64,000 bases of DNA from Aromatoleum bremense (GCF_017894365.1 NZ_CP059467.1:1240001-1304000); one strand, 5' to 3'. Positions 1-14,200 are shown, counted from the first letter of the stretch. Translations and numbers: made by a program. The notes: a model not told the origin generated them from the letters alone.

Positions 1-552
1 ATCGATCTGTTTTTCCTGCAGGTACAAGGATCCGGGCGGGTGGAACTGCCCGACGGGGCGAAAGTGCGCATCGGCTACGCCGACCAAAACGGTCATCCGT
101 ACCAGTCGATCGGACGCTGGCTCGTCGCCCAGGGTGAGCTGCCGATCGAGAAAACCTCGATGGAGGGCATCAAGAATTGGGCGCGCGCAAACCCGCAACG
201 CCTGTCGGAACTGCTGAACACCAATCCGAGCTACGTCTTCTTTCGCGAATTGCCGGCCCGCGGAGGAGGGCCGATCGGCGCGCTGGGGGTTCCGCTGACC
301 GACGAACGCAGCGTCGCGGTCGATCCGCGCACCATTCCGCTCGGCGCGCCGGTGTACCTTTCGACGACCTGGCCGCTATCGGACCGCCCGCTGCAGCGAC
401 TGATGTTCGCCCAGGACACCGGTGGGGCGATCAAGGGGGCCGTGCGCGCGGATTTTTTCTGGGGATTCGGACCGGAGGCGGGAGTGCAGGCCGGCCGGAT
501 GCGCCAACAAGGACAATTGTGGGTACTGCTCCCGCGAAGCTCCCGGCCTTGA
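1..552 (+). CDS. mltA: Membrane-bound lytic murein transglycosylase A, 3' part
   Basis: The gene enters from before the window; the reading frame is open from base 1 and 183 residues are visible before the stop. MltA cleaves the glycan backbone of peptidoglycan to give 1,6-anhydromuramyl ends, acting as a lipoprotein on the inner face of the outer membrane. The visible part opens with FFLQVQGSGRV, typical of the family core, and ends with the 3D domain: FAQDTGGAIKGAVRADFFWG holds the conserved aspartates, followed by a GFGPEAG turn and the usual WVLLPR end. The signal sequence and N-terminal half lie outside the window. It is convergent with dsbC. The family call is secure. Confidence 0.93.
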   Translation: MDLFFLQVQGSGRVELPDGAKVRIGYADQNGHPYQSIGRWLVAQGELPIEKTSMEGIKNWARANPQRLSELLNTNPSYVFFRELPARGGGPIGALGVPLTDERSVAVDPRTIPLGAPVYLSTTWPLSDRPLQRLMFAQDTGGAIKGAVRADFFWGFGPEAGVQAGRMRQQGQLWVLLPRSSRP

Positions 553-566
553 ACCGCGCACTGCAT

Positions 567-591
567 GCAGCGCAGAAACATTCCGCGCTGC
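567..591. terminator. Hairpin between convergent mltA and dsbC
   Basis: Arms GCAGCGC (567-573) and GCGCTGC (585-591) enclose an 11-base loop in the 52-base gap between two converging genes. There is no clear T tract on either side, so a terminator role is inferred from position only. Confidence 0.35.
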
Positions 592-604
592 GGGCGATTT
601 CCGC

Positions 605-1327
605 CTATTTCCCGACTTCCAGCAGCGCCTGCTCCAGCTCTGCCGCCGGGAGATAGCCGCCCAGCCGTCGTCCGTCGGCAAGGAACATCGTCGGCGTTCC
701 ATTGATCCTGAGTTTCTGCCCGAGCGTGACGTTGCGCTCGACGACGGAACTGTCGCAGCTCGCCGACGCCGGCACTTTCGCATTCAGGATCCAGTCGCTC
801 CATGCCTTCGCCCGATCCTCGGCGCACCAGATATTGCGTGATTTCTCGGTTGAATCCGGGCTCAGGATCGGATACAGGAAGGTATAGACGGTGACGTCCT
901 TCAGTTGCGCCAGTTCCTTGCCAAGGCGCTTGCAGTACGCGCAATTCGGATCTTCGAACGAGACGATGACGCGCTTGCCGCTTCCCCTCACGTGCTTGAT
1001 CGCCTGATCGAGCGGCAGCGTGCCGAAGTCGATCGCCGAAAGCTGCGTCATCCGTGCCTGAGTGATATCGCGTCGCGTCTTGGTGTCGATCACCCTGCCG
1101 TCAATCAGGAAGCTCACCTTTTCGTCCGTATAGACGATTTCTCCGCTCTTCAGAACGACCTCGTAGAGCCCGCCGTACGGAATCCTGGCCACCGACTCGA
1201 CGACCGGGGAGCCGACAAATCCTTCCACGGCCTTGCGCACGCTCCCTTCGTCGGCGTGGGCGAGGCCCAGCGACGCCATGCCAACAAAAGCGGCCACCAG
1301 GACCGGACGAAGTGCACGTTCGAACAT
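605..1327 (-). CDS. dsbC: Thiol:disulfide interchange protein DsbC
   Basis: Periplasmic disulfide isomerase that reshuffles wrong disulfides and is kept reduced by DsbD. The 240-residue product has a Sec signal peptide (hydrophobic stretch, likely cut after AHA near residue 25), an N-terminal dimerisation region, and a C-terminal thioredoxin fold. The active site is CAYC at residues 129-132 (DsbC of E. coli has CGYC). The cis-proline loop is GTPT near 212. Cys168 and Cys191 match the second, structural disulfide of the family. Length is normal. It lies just downstream of the UbiH-type gene on the same strand (15-base gap), so the two may be co-transcribed. DsbG is the alternative, but the paired extra cysteines favour DsbC. 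Confidence 0.92.
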   Translation of the reverse strand: MFERALRPVLVAAFVGMASLGLAHADEGSVRKAVEGFVGSPVVESVARIPYGGLYEVVLKSGEIVYTDEKVSFLIDGRVIDTKTRRDITQARMTQLSAIDFGTLPLDQAIKHVRGSGKRVIVSFEDPNCAYCKRLGKELAQLKDVTVYTFLYPILSPDSTEKSRNIWCAEDRAKAWSDWILNAKVPASASCDSSVVERNVTLGQKLRINGTPTMFLADGRRLGGYLPAAELEQALLEVGK

Positions 1328-1342
1328 CGGTATCTCCAGAAA

Positions 1343-2506
1343 TCAGAATCGTCCGCCGGCGGCATACCGCACCAGCGCGTGTCGTACGACCGGCAGCCGG
1401 TCGGTGAGGTTCATTCCCACGTTGCGTAGCACCGCTAATACCGGGTTCGCTGTTCCGAACAGGCGGTTCAACGCGTGAGTCGTGTATTGAAGCAGAAACG
1501 GTTCTTCGGCCCGCTGACGCGCATACGAGCGAAGGAGGGAGATTTCACCGGGATCCCGCCACTGCGGCAACCCGTTCAGCAGGGTCGCGAGCGCCCGGGC
1601 GTCCTTGAATCCGAGATTGATGCCGTGCCCCGAAAGAGGATGGATGGCATGTGCCGCATCGCCGAGGACAGCGATCCTCGGTTTCACGGTCGTATCGACC
1701 CGCATCAGGCGAAGCGGAAATCCGGCAGCGGGAGTTTCGAGTTCCAAGCACCCCAACTCACGGCTCGCCGCATCGGCAACGCGTCGGCACAAGGAGTTGG
1801 CGTCGAGTTCGAGCAGTTCCTCGGCGTACCTGGTGCGGGCGGACCAGACCATCGACACCATTTGCCCGGGCAACGGGAGCAACGCGAGAATTCCGTCCGG
1901 CCGGAACCACTGGTACGCCACATTGCGGTGTCCGCGCGCACAACGAAAATTCGCGACAACACCGACCTCATCGTAAGGGGTGAAAGCCGTCGCAATGCCT
2001 GCTTGCTGACGAACCCACGAATTGACCCCGTCCGCGCCGACAAGGAGGCGTGCATGCGCCTGTCTGCCGTCGGAGAGTCCCACACTGACAGAAGCGGCAT
2101 CCTGCGAGAGGCTGACCGGGGAAATGCCGCAGAGCAGCGTCACATTGTGCTGCCGGCGCATCGTCTCCCACAACTCGCGGTGGAGGCGTCCCGACTCGAC
2201 GATCCATGCGAGTTCCCGCAGCCCGCTTTCATATGCCGAAAATTCGAGGCTGCCACCGGCGTCCCCTCGTATCGACATCGCGTGCACCGGATTGATGCGT
2301 GAAGCATCGAGATGCTGCCATGCCCCGATTTCCCGAAGGAAATTCTCGTTCTCCGGACTGACCGCATAGATCCGCGAATCCCAGCCCGGAACATCTACCG
2401 GAAGATGCGTCTCGACTACAGCGATCCGCAGACGGCTCGCGCGCAGCGCAACGGCCAAGCTCGCACCGGCGAGCCCTCCTCCGACAATGGTCAGATCGAA
2501 ATCCAT
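1343..2506 (-). CDS. UbiH/UbiF/Coq6-family FAD-dependent ubiquinone hydroxylase
   Basis: Class A flavin monooxygenase of the family that hydroxylates the ubiquinone ring during coenzyme Q synthesis. The product (387 residues from this start) begins MDFDLTIVGGGLAGASLAVA, the FAD Rossmann fingerprint GGGLAG. The second FAD motif, LGDAAHAIHPLSGHGINLG, sits near residue 280 and matches the DAAHxxHPxxGxGxNLG signature of UbiH, UbiF and UbiM. A longer open frame begins at 2557, but the Rossmann fold follows directly after the methionine at 2506, so that start is chosen. Which ring position it hydroxylates (C5, C6 or several) cannot be told from sequence alone. It is the first gene ahead of dsbC. 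Confidence 0.85.
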   Translation of the reverse strand: MDFDLTIVGGGLAGASLAVALRASRLRIAVVETHLPVDVPGWDSRIYAVSPENENFLREIGAWQHLDASRINPVHAMSIRGDAGGSLEFSAYESGLRELAWIVESGRLHRELWETMRRQHNVTLLCGISPVSLSQDAASVSVGLSDGRQAHARLLVGADGVNSWVRQQAGIATAFTPYDEVGVVANFRCARGHRNVAYQWFRPDGILALLPLPGQMVSMVWSARTRYAEELLELDANSLCRRVADAASRELGCLELETPAAGFPLRLMRVDTTVKPRIAVLGDAAHAIHPLSGHGINLGFKDARALATLLNGLPQWRDPGEISLLRSYARQRAEEPFLLQYTTHALNRLFGTANPVLAVLRNVGMNLTDRLPVVRHALVRYAAGGRF

Positions 2507-2675
2507 GAATCCCGGCTTTTCGGAAAGAACGTGATTCTGCCGCAAGGCGATCGACAAGTCACGTCAGCACCGGCTCGCGGAGCGAAAGCAGAGCGCTCAC
2601 GTCATCCACGGGAAACACAGAATGACGATGCGCTTACGCCCGAGAGGCGGGAGGGGGGGTTTTGGCGGTTGCCAT

Positions 2676-2712
2676 CAAAAAAGCCGCCTTCCTGGCTGGG
2701 AAGGCGGCTTTT
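2676..2712 (-). terminator. Rho-independent terminator of the rRNA operon
   Basis: Read on the minus strand: AAAAGCCGCCTT, a 10-base loop, AAGGCGGCTTTT, then further T residues. The 12-base stem is perfect (2679-2690 with 2701-2712). It starts 15 bases after the end of 5S rRNA and closes the ribosomal operon. Confidence 0.92.
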
Positions 2713-2726
2713 CGGGCAATGGGGTA

Positions 2727-2842
2727 GTCTGACGATGACCTACTTTCGCACCCGGATTGGGCACTATCATCGGCGCGGTCCTGTTTCACGGTCCTGTTCG
2801 GGATGGGAAGGGGTGGTGCCAGGATGCTATGGTCGTCAGACT
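2727..2842 (-). rRNA. rrf: 5S ribosomal RNA
   Basis: The complement strand reads TCTGACGACCATAGC at the 5' end, contains CCATCCCGAACAG in the loop region, and ends GGTCATCGTCAGAC, so the terminal stem closes on itself. Length is about 115 bases, normal for proteobacteria. The ends are placed to within one or two bases. It is the last gene of the operon and is followed by a strong terminator. Confidence 0.95.
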
Positions 2843-2922
2843 GTAAGGGGTAACAAAGCGGGGAAGCAAAGTGTGTGGGGGGTGTGATGCGTATTGGGTG
2901 AGTTGTCGCGGTGTTGATCCAG

Positions 2923-2931
2923 GGTTATAGG

Positions 2932-2938
<7 letters not shown>
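2923..2938 (-). other. 23S processing stem, 3' arm
   Basis: GGTTATAGGATCAAGC is an exact reverse complement of 5807-5822. In the precursor the two arms pair and bring the ends of 23S together as an RNase III substrate. The pairing can be extended outward with a few mismatches. Confidence 0.85.
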
Positions 2939-5815
<2,877 letters not shown>

Positions 5816-5988
5816 TATAACCATGGACCCTGTCACCAGGGCACCACCGCCATAGACGAACTCACGCTTGTGCTCGCCGCCCCCCGCCGCTGGTTCAAAG
5901 CGCGGAGGACCGCAAAAAAATGCAATCACACCAACCCATGCAACAGCCCGCCTTGCGGCCAACTGTCGCACACTTTACTTCTTCCACT

Positions 5989-6001
5989 TTGTTAAAGAAC
6001 G
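5989..6001 (-). promoter_or_regulatory. Spacer boxA antitermination site
   Basis: The minus strand reads CGTTCTTTAACAA, matching the rRNA boxA element bound by NusB/S10 that keeps RNA polymerase from terminating in 23S. It lies in the 16S-23S spacer between tRNA-Ala and 23S. The rest of the spacer (5823-6085) shows no gene. Confidence 0.75.
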
Positions 6002-6085
6002 CAGCCTCAAAAACCTGCCAAGGCCTAAGCCCTGCGGACACCATCCGCACGGCTTAGCCCTTCGACGCCTGCCCACCCCAAACGC

Positions 6086-6161
6086 TGGTGGAGGATGACG
6101 GGATCGAACCGTCGACCCCCTGCTTGCAAAGCAGGTGCTCTCCCAGCTGAGCTAATCCCCC
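6086..6161 (-). tRNA. tRNA-Ala (anticodon TGC)
   Basis: A 76-base cloverleaf on the minus strand starting GGGGGATTAGCTCAGCTGGG, with anticodon loop CTTTGCAAG, T arm GGTTCGATCC, and an encoded CCA end. It sits in the 16S-23S spacer, as in most proteobacterial rRNA operons. Confidence 0.97.
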
Positions 6162-6172
6162 GCTTGATCGCT

Positions 6173-6249
6173 TGGTGGGTCTGGTTGGGTTCGAACCAAC
6201 GACCCCCGCCTTATCAAGACGGTGCTCTAACCAGCTGAGCTACAGACCC
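6173..6249 (-). tRNA. tRNA-Ile (anticodon GAT)
   Basis: A 77-base cloverleaf starting GGGTCTGTAGCTCAGCTGG, with anticodon loop TTGATAA, T arm GGTTCGAACC, and an encoded CCA end. It is 11 bases upstream of tRNA-Ala in the same transcript. Confidence 0.97.
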
Positions 6250-6270
6250 TCATGCCTCGAGGCTCTTTGC

Positions 6271-6300
6271 CTGAACAACCGATAAGTTGTGGATACTGGG
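6271..6300 (-). other. 16S processing stem, 3' arm
   Basis: This 30-base block is almost the exact reverse complement of 7951-7980 on the other side of 16S, with one substitution and one single-base gap in the core. It forms the long stem cut by RNase III to release pre-16S. Confidence 0.85.
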
Positions 6301-6321
6301 CCGCCGCGGCCTCATCTCTTG

Positions 6322-7857
<1,536 letters not shown>

Positions 7858-7950
7858 AATCCAACAAAGTACTCAAAATCATTACTGACTCGTGAGCACT
7901 CAATCTTTGCAATGCCAAAACTGCCCGAAGGCAATTCTTCACCGCAGCAA

Positions 7951-7980
7951 CCCAGTACCCACACTTATCGGTTGTTCAAC
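7951..7980 (-). other. 16S processing stem, 5' arm
   Basis: Pairs with 6271-6300 to close the precursor stem around 16S. It partly overlaps the leader boxA just upstream in the transcript. Confidence 0.85.
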
Positions 7981-7993
7981 TTTTTAAAGAACC
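7977..7993 (-). promoter_or_regulatory. Leader boxA antitermination site
   Basis: The minus strand reads GGTTCTTTAAAAAGTTG, a boxA-like element in the rRNA leader about 120 bases ahead of 16S. It matches the spacer boxA over GTTCTTTAA. The remainder of the leader (7858-8144) holds no gene. Confidence 0.7.
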
Positions 7994-8144
7994 GCTGCGA
8001 TGCAGCGAGAAAGAGATTCTGACCAACTTTGCTGCCGCTGTCAACCCCCTCCGATCCCTTTCCTGCCAACCGGGGAGACTCCCTCTACCGCCACCTCGCA
8101 CCGCACCGCACTGCCAAAACCCCCGGTGCCGCGAAGAGGGGCAA

Positions 8145-8172
8145 ATTATAGACATTACACTTGGCCTGTCAA
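8145..8172 (-). promoter_or_regulatory. rRNA operon promoter
   Basis: The minus strand reads TTGACA (8172-8167), 16 bases, then TATAAT (8150-8145), followed by a GC-rich discriminator. Both hexamers match the sigma-70 consensus exactly, as expected for a ribosomal promoter. It sits about 290 bases upstream of 16S, with boxA and the processing arm between. Confidence 0.88.
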
Positions 8173-8217
8173 GCACCTTCTCACGCATCGCGCAAAATGC
8201 ACCCTGCACCCTGCGAC

Positions 8218-9615
8218 TCAATACGATGATCCGCCAGCGTAGTTCTCGAACCGTGTGCATTCGCCGATGAAAGTCATGCGTACCGTTCCGGTCGGCCCGT
8301 TACGATGCTTGCCGATGATCAGCTCGGCCGAACCCTTGTCCGGGGAATCCGGATTGTAGACCTCGTCGCGGTAGATGAACATGATGATGTCGGCATCTTG
8401 CTCGATAGCGCCGGATTCACGCAGATCGGACATCACCGGGCGCTTGTTCGGGCGCTGCTCCAGGCTGCGATTGAGCTGCGACAGCGCGATGATCGGTACG
8501 TGCAGTTCCTTCGCGAGCGACTTGATCGAACGCGAGATTTCGGAGAGTTCGGAGGCGCGATTGTCGGTGTCCTTCGTGCCGGTCATCAGCTGGATGTAGT
8601 CGATGACGATCAGGCCGAGCTTGCCGCACTGGCGCGACAAGCGGCGCGCGCGAGCGCGAAGATCGATCGGGTTGAGGCCCGGCGTCTCATCGATGAACAG
8701 CGGCGCGTCGTAGAGCTTGCCCATCGCCGCCGTGAGTCGCTGCCAATCCTCGTCGCCGAGACGGCCGGTACGGATTTTCTGCTGGTCGATTCGCCCCACT
8801 GATGAGATGAAACGTGTCGCGAGCTGCGTGCCCGGCATTTCCATCGAAAAAATCGCGACAGGCAGACGACAGTCGACGGCGACATGCTCGGCGACGTTCA
8901 GCGCGAAAGTTGTCTTGCCCATCGCGGGTCGGCCCGCGACGATGATCATGTCGGACGGCTGCAGGCCGGAAGTCTTCTCGTCGAGGTCGATGAGGCCGGT
9001 AGGCACCCCGGTCACCTCGAGCGGGTTGTCACGGTCGTACAGCTCCTGGACGCGGTCAACGACCTGCTTCAGGATCGGCTGGATCGACACGAAGCCGCTC
9101 GCGTGGCGTGCGCCGGCCTCGGCGATCTCGAAGACCTTGGCTTCGGCCTCGTCGAGCAGTGTCTTCGCATCCTTGCCGGAGGCGCTCAACGCGCTGGCGG
9201 CAATCTCATCGCCAACGGCGACCATCTTGCGCAGGATCGCGCGCTCGCGGACGATTTCCGCGTAGCGACGGATGTTTGCCGCAGACGGGGTGTTGTTCGC
9301 GATTTCCGCGAGGTATGCGAGCCCGCCCGCCTGCTCGGCTTCGCCGTTCTTTTCGAGCGACTCGAAGACCGTCACGACGTCCGCGGGTTTCCCCAGGTCG
9401 ATCAATCGGGAGATGTGACGGTAGATGCGGCGATGGTCGTCCCGGTAGAAATCCACCTCATTGACGAGATCCGCGATTCGCTCCCAGGCGGCGTTATCGA
9501 GCAGAATTCCGCCGATCAGCGACTGTTCGGCCTCGAGCGAATGCGGCGGGAGCTTGATTGCGGAAATCTGCGGGTCGCTCGGACTATCGGAAAAGCGTCG
9601 CTTTGAAGTGGCCAT
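8218..9615 (-). CDS. dnaB: Replicative DNA helicase DnaB
   Basis: Hexameric 5'-3' helicase that unwinds the chromosome at the replication fork. Product is 465 residues from this start. The N-terminal domain begins about residue 15 (PPHSLEAEQSLIGGILLD). The RecA-like domain has Walker A GRPAMGKT near residues 228-235, Walker B LIVIDYIQLM, and the later DLRESGAIEQDADIIMFIYR block. No intein is present. An upstream in-frame start at 9681 would add 22 residues without family support, and would place the start inside the rplI terminator, so the methionine of MATSKRRFSD is preferred. It follows rplI, separated by a terminator. Confidence 0.95.
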   Translation of the reverse strand: MATSKRRFSDSPSDPQISAIKLPPHSLEAEQSLIGGILLDNAAWERIADLVNEVDFYRDDHRRIYRHISRLIDLGKPADVVTVFESLEKNGEAEQAGGLAYLAEIANNTPSAANIRRYAEIVRERAILRKMVAVGDEIAASALSASGKDAKTLLDEAEAKVFEIAEAGARHASGFVSIQPILKQVVDRVQELYDRDNPLEVTGVPTGLIDLDEKTSGLQPSDMIIVAGRPAMGKTTFALNVAEHVAVDCRLPVAIFSMEMPGTQLATRFISSVGRIDQQKIRTGRLGDEDWQRLTAAMGKLYDAPLFIDETPGLNPIDLRARARRLSRQCGKLGLIVIDYIQLMTGTKDTDNRASELSEISRSIKSLAKELHVPIIALSQLNRSLEQRPNKRPVMSDLRESGAIEQDADIIMFIYRDEVYNPDSPDKGSAELIIGKHRNGPTGTVRMTFIGECTRFENYAGGSSY

Positions 9616-9672
9616 CGGGGGCACCGGTCCTTGCGAAAAAGGGAGAAATTCTAGCGAAGCGGGGACGACGCT

Positions 9673-9704
9673 GAAAAGCAAAGGGGCTGCCGAAGCAGCC
9701 CCTT
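9673..9704 (-). terminator. Terminator after rplI
   Basis: On the minus strand a perfect 10-base stem AAGGGGCTGC / GCAGCCCCTT closes a TTCG tetraloop and is followed by TTTGCTTTTC. It lies between rplI and dnaB, so dnaB probably has its own promoter or depends on readthrough. Confidence 0.88.
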
Positions 9705-9728
9705 CAGGATCAGACTTCCTGCCGCAGC

Positions 9729-10181
9729 TTACTGCTGTTCGCCCAGCACCGAAACGGTGATCGGCACAACGATATCCGAGTGCAGCGCGACATCGATCTG
9801 GGAATCGCCGACCTGCTTGATCGGACCTTCCGGCATGCGCACGGCGCTGCGCTCGATCTTGAAGCCCTGCGTTTCAAGCGCATCGACGATGTCGATGTTG
9901 CTGACCGAACCGAACAAGCGTCCGTCCATGCCGGCCTTGCGGGTGATCTGCACCATCAGGCCTTCGAGCTTGGTGGCGATCGCCTGGGCTTCGGCCAGCT
10001 TCTCGGCGTGAGCGCGTTCGAGTTCGGCGCGCAGCGCCTCGAACTGGGCCATATTGGATTGCGTCGCGCGCTTGGCCTTGCCTTGCGGGATCAGGTAGTT
10101 GCGCGCGTAGCCGTCCTTGACCTTGACGACGTCGCCGAGCACGCCGAGGTTAGCCACTTTTTCGAGCAGAATGATTTGCAT
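9729..10181 (-). CDS. rplI: 50S ribosomal protein L9
   Basis: The 150-residue product begins [20 protein letters not shown] and contains [16 protein letters not shown], the hallmark of the L9 N-terminal domain, followed by the long connecting helix (about residues 42-75) and the C-terminal RNA-binding domain. L9 binds 23S domain V near the L1 stalk and helps keep the reading frame. It is 15 bases after rpsR, in the operon rpsF-priB-rpsR-rplI. Confidence 0.97.
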   Translation of the reverse strand: MQIILLEKVANLGVLGDVVKVKDGYARNYLIPQGKAKRATQSNMAQFEALRAELERAHAEKLAEAQAIATKLEGLMVQITRKAGMDGRLFGSVSNIDIVDALETQGFKIERSAVRMPEGPIKQVGDSQIDVALHSDIVVPITVSVLGEQQ

Positions 10182-10196
10182 GTCCGATCTCTCCTC

Positions 10197-10472
10197 TTAC
10201 TTGTGCAGATCGGTGTAGGGCAGCAGCGCGAGGAAGCGTGCGCGCTTGATCGCGGTCGACAGCTGACGCTGGTAGCCGGCCTTCGTGCCGGTGATGCGGG
10301 CTGGCATGATCTTGCTGTTTTCGGTGACGAAGTCCTTCAGGATATCGACATCCTTGTAGTCGACTTCCTCGATCTTCTCCGCGGTGAAGCGGCAGAACTT
10401 GCGACGCTTGAACAGACCGCGGTTGCCGCGATCATCCTTTTTCTTGAACTTCGACTTGGGCTTGAAAGCCAT
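10197..10472 (-). CDS. rpsR: 30S ribosomal protein S18
   Basis: A 91-residue basic protein with the S18 core ([16 protein letters not shown], then [20 protein letters not shown] and [13 protein letters not shown]). It binds 16S in the platform together with S6, encoded just upstream. An ATG two codons earlier (10478) is also in frame, but the GGAAGGA ribosome site is only a few bases from it, so the second ATG at 10472, about seven bases from AGGA, is the better start. The 5' end overlaps the end of priB by 41 bases. Confidence 0.95.
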   Translation of the reverse strand: MAFKPKSKFKKKDDRGNRGLFKRRKFCRFTAEKIEEVDYKDVDILKDFVTENSKIMPARITGTKAGYQRQLSTAIKRARFLALLPYTDLHK

Positions 10473-10788
10473 TTTCATTTCCTTCCAGAAATTCGATCTT
10501 GCTCAGGTGCAGCACCGGTACCCGACTGCGAAGACTCTTCGCTGCGAGAAAGCCGGTGGCCCGTATCCTCATGCCGGGAGAGGCGCCTGCCAGCACGCTG
10601 GCCAACTCGCCGACCGCGACCGCCTGCAGTTCCACCGAAACGTCGCGGGCGATGCCACCCTCGTCCTGTTTCGATTCGTGCGCGAGGCCGCAAGCGGCGA
10701 TCGGCACTCCTGCCGGGGTTCGACGCAACGGCAGCATCTCGGCTATCCGTGCATCGAGGCGCAGTTCGTTCGCCCCGGGCTCAGCCAC
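10432..10788 (-). CDS. priB: Primosomal replication protein N (PriB)
   Basis: A 118-residue single-stranded-DNA-binding OB-fold protein that joins PriA at stalled forks for replication restart. Its place between rpsF and rpsR is the classic location of priB. Features: [21 protein letters not shown] near the start, ACGLAHES in the middle strand, and a C-terminal [14 protein letters not shown]. It starts one base after the rpsF stop codon ends and its C-terminus runs 41 bases into rpsR in another frame, so translation of the three genes is probably coupled. PriB is a short, fast-changing family, but context makes the call firm. Confidence 0.9.
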   Translation of the reverse strand: MAEPGANELRLDARIAEMLPLRRTPAGVPIAACGLAHESKQDEGGIARDVSVELQAVAVGELASVLAGASPGMRIRATGFLAAKSLRSRVPVLHLSKIEFLEGNENGFQAQVEVQEKG

Positions 10789-10789
10789 C

Positions 10790-11176
10790 TCAGGCGGATT
10801 CGGCCTCGGCCGGCTTCGCTTCGTCGGTGGCCGGTGCGGCGGTCAGCGAACGCGACTTCTCTTCCTTCATCATCGGCGACGGAGTGGTCACGGCGGCCTT
10901 CGTCTTGACGACCAAGTGGCGCAGCACGGCGTCGTTGAACTTGAACGCATGCTCGAGTTCGCCGAGGGCTTCGCCGTCGCACTCGATGTTCATGAGCACG
11001 TAGTGGGCCTTGTGCACCTTCTGGATCGGGTAGGCCATCTGGCGGCGCCCCCAGTCTTCAAGGCGATGGATCTGGCCATTGCGCGCGGTGACGATCGCCT
11101 TGTAACGCTCGATCATCGCCGGGACCTGTTCCGACTGGTCCGGGTGAACGATGAATACAACTTCATAATGTCGCAT
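10790..11176 (-). CDS. rpsF: 30S ribosomal protein S6
   Basis: A 128-residue product starting [20 protein letters not shown], with the S6 core ([42 protein letters not shown]) and an acidic, alanine-rich C-terminal tail (about residues 100-128). S6 pairs with S18 on the 30S platform. The start at 11176 has an AGGAG ribosome site 8 bases upstream; a longer open frame to 11272 has no family support. First gene of the rpsF-priB-rpsR-rplI operon. Confidence 0.96.
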   Translation of the reverse strand: MRHYEVVFIVHPDQSEQVPAMIERYKAIVTARNGQIHRLEDWGRRQMAYPIQKVHKAHYVLMNIECDGEALGELEHAFKFNDAVLRHLVVKTKAAVTTPSPMMKEEKSRSLTAAPATDEAKPAEAESA

Positions 11177-11299
11177 GCAGACTCCTTGCGGGTTGATGTC
11201 AGCTCCCCGGCATGCGGACCGGTGGAGCAAGGGAAAGCCCAGCAGGATAGCAGGAAAGGCGCAGGGAATCAAAAGGCACGATCCGACCTCACGCTGCTG

Positions 11300-14200
11300 T
11301 CAACGCGGTCGCGCATCCCAGATCTTCTGCAGCCGCTTGACCGACATCGGCATCGGCGTCTTCAGTTCCTGAGCGAACAGCCCGACGCGCAACTCTTCGA
11401 GCAGCCAGCGGAATTCCTCGAGCGCCGGATCGGTGACGCCCGCCTTGCGTTTCGCGAGCAGCTCGCGCTCGAACGGCTGCGCGAGCGAGCGCCAGTCGGC
11501 GGCGAGTTGGGCGTCGCGCACCGGATTGTTGCGCAGCTTGTCGAGTCGCACGCCGGCCGCTTTCAGGTAGCGGGAAAATTCCGCCAGGCGCTCCCACGGG
11601 AACGCGAGCAGAAAGTTCTTCGGCAGCAGTTCGCGCACTTGCGACTGGATATCGGCGGCGACCTCGGGAAACGCGCGCAGCCCGGTCAGCCGTTTCTGCA
11701 GCGCCGCGTGCTCGGCGATCAACGCCGCGGCGAGGCGCGTGAATTCCTGCGCGACGAGCGTGACGCGCGGCTTGGCCTCCGCGCAGCGCCGCTCGAAGCT
11801 TGCGGCGTCGGGTGGCAGCGGATCGAGCAGGCAAGTGCGCGCGAGAGTTGCGGCGACGAGTTGCGCCTTGAGTTCGGCCTCGGTGCCGAACGGGATGAAC
11901 GCGAGCGCCAGGTCACGCAGGCCCGGCAGCTTCTCGATCGCCCTGACCTGATCCTTCAGCACGAGCGTGAAGAGCCGCGCGAGCCCCTTGCGATGGACTT
12001 TCGCCGCTTCCTCGGGCGTATCGTAGGGGCGCAGCGAAACGCTGTCGCCGTCATCATGCAGCGCCGGGTAGCCGATGACGTCATGCCCGGCGACCTTTAC
12101 TTCAAGCAGCTCGGGCAGCGGGCCGAAAGTCCATGCCGTGAAGCCTCCCAGAGCTGGGGATGCGGGAGATGAGGGCGGCTGGCGCTCCGCGCCCCCCATG
12201 GCGGCGCCGGTTTTTGCGCGTGCGACGCGGCTCGCGGGAGGCGTTGCTCCGCGAGGCAAAGCGTTGGACTGCTTCGCCGCTTCGTGTTCCGGCAACGCGA
12301 TGCGCGCCGCGCGGAAGCGCTCGGCGACCTGGTCGCGCAGCCTCGTGCGCAATTCCGCGAGGTTGCGCGACTGGCCGAGCACGCGGCCATGCTCGTCGAC
12401 GACGCGGAAGTTCATGAAGAAATGCGGATTGAGGTTTTCCGGGCGGAAGGACTCCATCGGCAGCTTCAGCGACACGCGCTCCTCGACGAAGCGTTGCAGC
12501 GCGCGCAGCAGCGCTTCGTCGCCATTGAACTCGCCCGCCTCGAACTGTTCGACGAAAGCTGCGGCGCTGTCGGCGATCGGCTGCAGCCGGTGGCGATGCC
12601 TCTGCGGCACGGTGCGCAGCAGCGCGGCGGCCTTTTCCCCGAGCAGGCCGGGCACGAGCCACTCGCAGCGATTCGCCGGCACCTGGTTCAGCATCGCCAG
12701 CGGCACGGTGAGCGTGACGCCGTCGTCGGGCTCACCGGGCTGGTGAAGGTACGTCAGTTTCAGCTTCTGGCCGAGCACGTCGAAGCTCGACGGGAAGCGG
12801 TCGGTCGTGATGCCTTCGGCCTCGTGGCGCATCAGCTGGTCGCGCGTCAGGTGCAGCAGCTTCGGCTCGGCCTGCTCGGCCGTCTTGCGCCAGCGCTCGA
12901 AGCTCGCGACATCCACGACGTCGGGCGGGAGCTTCGCGTCGTAGAAAGCAAAGATCAGCTCCTCATCGACGAGCACGTCCGGCCGCCGCGACTTGTGTTC
13001 GAGCCGTTCGATCTCGGCGACGAGCCGCCGGTTGTGTTGCAGGAAGGCCATGCCGCGCGCCGGCCCCTCGGCGATTTCGCCCTGCACGAGACCTTCACGG
13101 ATGAAGAGTTCGCGGCACAGCGCCGGATCGGTGTCGCGGTAGCCGACCCCGCGCCGCGGGTAGAGCACGAGCCCGTGCAGCGTGCCGCGCTCCCACGCGC
13201 GCACCGCTCCCGACGCCTTCGACCAGTGCGGCTCGAAGACCTGACGTTTGACGAGATGACCGCCGACCTCTTCCAGCCATTCCGGCTCGATCCTCGCGAG
13301 GCAACGGCCGAAGAGCCTTGAGGTCTCGACGAGCTCGGCGCAGACGATCCACTTGCCGGCCTTCTTTGCCAGCGCCGACCCGGGATGCGGCCAGAAGCGG
13401 ATGCCGCGCGCGCCGAGATAGCTGCCCGCCTGCGGGCCGCTCGCGTCCTCGATCTTGCTACCGACGTGACCGAGCAGGCCGGTCAGCAGCGCCGTGTGGA
13501 GCGGTTCGTACTGCGCCGGTTGCTGGTTTTCCTTCCAGCCATGCTCGGCGCACAGCGTCAGCAGCTGGCTATGCACGTCGCGCCATTCGCGCAGCCGCAT
13601 GTAGGACAGGTGATGGCGCTTCGCCCACGCTTTCTGCTTGGCTCCGGACTCGTGCCGCAGCACTTCGTCCCAGGCTTTCCACAGGTTCCAGTACCACAGG
13701 AATTCCGAGCGCTGGTCCTGCTCGCCGCCGCGAAATTTCGCGTGCGCCTGGTCGGCGGCGCCGGGGCTCTCGGGCGAGCGCTCGCGCGGATCCTGCACCG
13801 ACAGCGCGGCGGCGATCACGAGCACTTCTTTGATGCAGCCGCGGTCGCGTGCGGCAAGGATCATGCGACCGATCTTCGGGTCGAGCGGCAGCTTCGCGAG
13901 TTCGCGGCCAATCGGCGTGAGCTCGCGGACTTCGCCGTCGCGGGATGGCTCGTTCAGGGCGCCGAGTTCGACCAGCAGCTGGTAGCCGTCGGCGATCATG
14001 CGCGACAGCGGCGCATCGAGGAAGGGGAAATCCTCGACTTCGCCCAGGTGCAGCGACTTCATGCGCAGGATCACGCCGGCGAGCGACGAGCGCAGGATCT
14101 CCGGGTCGGTGTGCGCCGGGCGTTTCTCGAAATCCGCCTCGTCGTACAGCCGGAAGCAGATCCCGTCCATGACCCGGCCACAGCGCCCGGCGCGCTGCTT

